Translations under genes and position numbers: made by a program
Notes under the pieces: model-generated
Database searches by the model: none
What the model saw: the letters and a program-made list of their open reading frames with translations, nothing else
What the model was told of the DNA's origin: nothing
Source: Acidithiobacillus marinus
GTDB taxonomy: Bacteria; Pseudomonadota; Gammaproteobacteria; Acidithiobacillales; Acidithiobacillaceae
Assembly: GCF_002847505.1 (NCBI RefSeq)
Contig: NZ_MXAV01000020.1
Span: 1-64,000 of the forward strand
Direction of reading: 5' to 3'
DNA: 64,000 nucleotides
Part shown: positions 62,749-64,000 of the stretch, one piece after another
Numbering within the stretch: the first letter of the stretch is position 1
How the letters are laid out: each line of letters starts with the position of its first letter

Positions 62749-63312
62749 ATGAGTGAGCAGCACGCCGTTGTCCTGGAAGATATTCTGCCCCTGAGCCTGG
62801 AGAAAGGTGAGTTAAACTCCCTGCGTCGTAGTCGTCTGATGCGGGATAATCTGGCTCTGCTCAAGGCGCTGCTGGTGATGGACGACCATCTGCTGGCGGA
62901 AGATGAAAACCGCGAAGTGACTAGTAGCCTCGAAACCAAAATCGATTTATTGCTGTTGTTGGTGGGTAAAGGCATACAGGGCCTCGACCCGTTGCCATCC
63001 GCCTTTCCCTGTGCTCTTGGTGCGGAAAATCTGTATTGGGACGCACCGGTTTCCGAAATAATGCCTGAGTCGGGAAGTGCTGTCTGCGTGTCGCTTTTTT
63101 TACGGCCGGGAATAGCTATGCCGTTGTTTTTGCCGGGTGTTCTTGAGAATGACGCGAAGGGATCAGGAGCAGCTACAGATACGCTGTTGCGTCATCATCT
63201 GCATTTTCAGGTAGATACTCGTGTGCAAGAATCACTGGATCGACTAATATTCCGTTATCATCGGCGTGCCATTGCGCGTAAAAAGGATCAACACGCTCTT
63301 TCCACGGATTGA
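62749..63312 (+). CDS. possible atypical PilZ-domain flagellar protein
   Basis: 187 residues. A helical N-terminus (NSLRRSRLMRDNLALLKALL) precedes a beta-rich part, and the C-terminus ESLDRLIFRYHRRAIARKKD resembles the end of atypical (tetrameric) PilZ proteins encoded beside fliS in some gammaproteobacteria. Canonical RxxxR and D/NxSxxG motifs are not clear, so c-di-GMP binding is doubtful. GGAG precedes the start. It is between fliS and a sigma-54 activator. Confidence 0.5.
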   Translation: MSEQHAVVLEDILPLSLEKGELNSLRRSRLMRDNLALLKALLVMDDHLLAEDENREVTSSLETKIDLLLLLVGKGIQGLDPLPSAFPCALGAENLYWDAPVSEIMPESGSAVCVSLFLRPGIAMPLFLPGVLENDAKGSGAATDTLLRHHLHFQVDTRVQESLDRLIFRYHRRAIARKKDQHALSTD

Positions 63313-63324
63313 CAGGTTGTGGTT

Positions 63325-64000
63325 ATGTACACTGAAGTAAGCACAGAAATCGGGGCAGTCAGGGAAAGGCGCAGCCTGTCGCGGGAAAGCTGTGGGCTGG
63401 TGGGCGGTAGTCAGCCGATTCAACGCATGACGGCCATGCTGGCCAAAGTAGCGGCAACCGATTGTACAGTATTAATACTGGGAGAATCGGGAACGGGTAA
63501 GGAAGTGATTGCCCGCTGCCTGCATCAACATTCCCTGCGGCATCAAGGGCCATTTGTGGCCGTGAATTGCGGCGCCATTCCTGAAGAGCTGATGGAAAGT
63601 GAGCTCTTCGGTCATGAAAAAGGGGCTTTTACGGGTGCCTTGGCAGCGCGTAAGGGCCGCTTTGAACTGGCTGAGGGGGGAACCCTTTTTCTGGATGAAA
63701 TCGCCGAAATGAGCCCGCAAATGCAGGTCAAGCTGCTACGGGTGCTGCAGGAAAAACAATTCGAGCGGGTCGGTGGTTCGCGCCTGCTGACAAGTAATGT
63801 GCGCGTTCTGGCTGCCACCCATCGTAATCTGGAAGCGCGCATTGACGAAGGCTGTTTTCGGGAAGACTTATATTATCGTCTGAATGTGTTTCCGGTAGAA
63901 GTACCTCCCTTGCGCGAACGCCCCGGCGATATCCACTTGCTGTTCCGCTATTTTATCGACAGATTGGTGGGGGAGGGGCATCTTCCGGTGAAACTGGAGG
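63325..64000 (+). CDS. sigma-54-dependent transcriptional activator (partial, flagellar type)
   Basis: Open to the right edge, 225 residues visible. The AAA+ domain begins near residue 24 and has Walker [10 protein letters not shown], the sigma-54 contact loop GAFTGA, and Walker [13 protein letters not shown]. Only about 23 residues precede it, so it lacks the N-terminal receiver or FleQ domain seen in most members; a C-terminal HTH should lie outside the window. Position after fliS suggests that it activates sigma-54 flagellar promoters such as those at flgA and flgB. An unusual start further upstream is not excluded. Confidence 0.85.
   Translation, partial: MYTEVSTEIGAVRERRSLSRESCGLVGGSQPIQRMTAMLAKVAATDCTVLILGESGTGKEVIARCLHQHSLRHQGPFVAVNCGAIPEELMESELFGHEKGAFTGALAARKGRFELAEGGTLFLDEIAEMSPQMQVKLLRVLQEKQFERVGGSRLLTSNVRVLAATHRNLEARIDEGCFREDLYYRLNVFPVEVPPLRERPGDIHLLFRYFIDRLVGEGHLPVKLE

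Overview
The window looks like chromosome from a motile, acidophilic sulfur oxidiser of the genus Acidithiobacillus. The main reason is the sulfide:quinone oxidoreductase at 22303-23610, which resembles the A. ferrooxidans enzyme closely along its whole length as I remember it. Moderate GC content, a complete set of Gram-negative flagellar genes and proteobacterial housekeeping genes agree with this. The species is not decided.

Layout. (1) 1-1656, minus strand: a truncated PIG-V-like GT-C mannosyltransferase and a GtrB/ArnC-like polyprenyl-phosphate glycosyltransferase. (2) 1845-4853: guaB-guaA. (3) 4854-12880: a GC-rich genomic island of about 8 kb inserted at the 3' end of guaA. It is bounded by a near-perfect 16-bp duplication (GAT[T/C]GAGTGGGAGTGA) and has no integrase. 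Its cargo is four co-directional genes: an MmeI-like DNA methyltransferase, an AlbA_2/GHKL ATPase, an SF2 helicase and a GIY-YIG (T5orf172) nuclease. This is the best candidate for a little-described defence system here. (4) 13026-25081: housekeeping and metabolic genes: proB, an MscS channel, a ferritin-like protein, a QueC-like protein, a YciO/Sua5-like protein, a site-2 protease, trpS, scpA-scpB, sqr, an RsuA/RluB pseudouridine synthase and two small membrane proteins. (5) 25103-33039, minus strand: a chemotaxis operon, cheY-cheZ-cheA-(receptor-tip-like protein)-(ODP-like di-iron protein)-MCP-cheV-MCP. Its receptors are soluble with CZB zinc domains, and it has no cheW, cheR or cheB. (6) 33203-37299: motB, a YcgR-like PilZ protein, and fliW-csrA-flgN-flgM-flgA. 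(7) 37618-48651: flgBCDEFGHIJ, a small possible chaperone gene, and flgKL. (8) 48662-57846: a glycan locus with three DegT-type aminotransferase-fold proteins (one lacking the PLP lysine), WbqC, a methyltransferase and a 1347-residue methyltransferase/glycosyltransferase fusion. Its place between flgL and fliC suggests flagellin glycosylation. (9) 58229-64000: fliC, flaG, fliD, fliS, a possible atypical PilZ protein and the start of a sigma-54 activator.

How the parts fit. Good sigma-54 promoters stand in front of flgA and flgB, and good sigma-28 promoters in front of the flgKL unit and fliC. This gives the usual order: sigma-54 plus an activator for basal body and hook, then FlgM/sigma-28 for filament genes. 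The fliC leader carries a hairpin whose loop matches the CsrA consensus CARGGAUG. With csrA and fliW in the same window, this points to the CsrA-FliW-flagellin feedback loop. I found no CRISPR array, rRNA gene, tRNA gene or intact insertion sequence.
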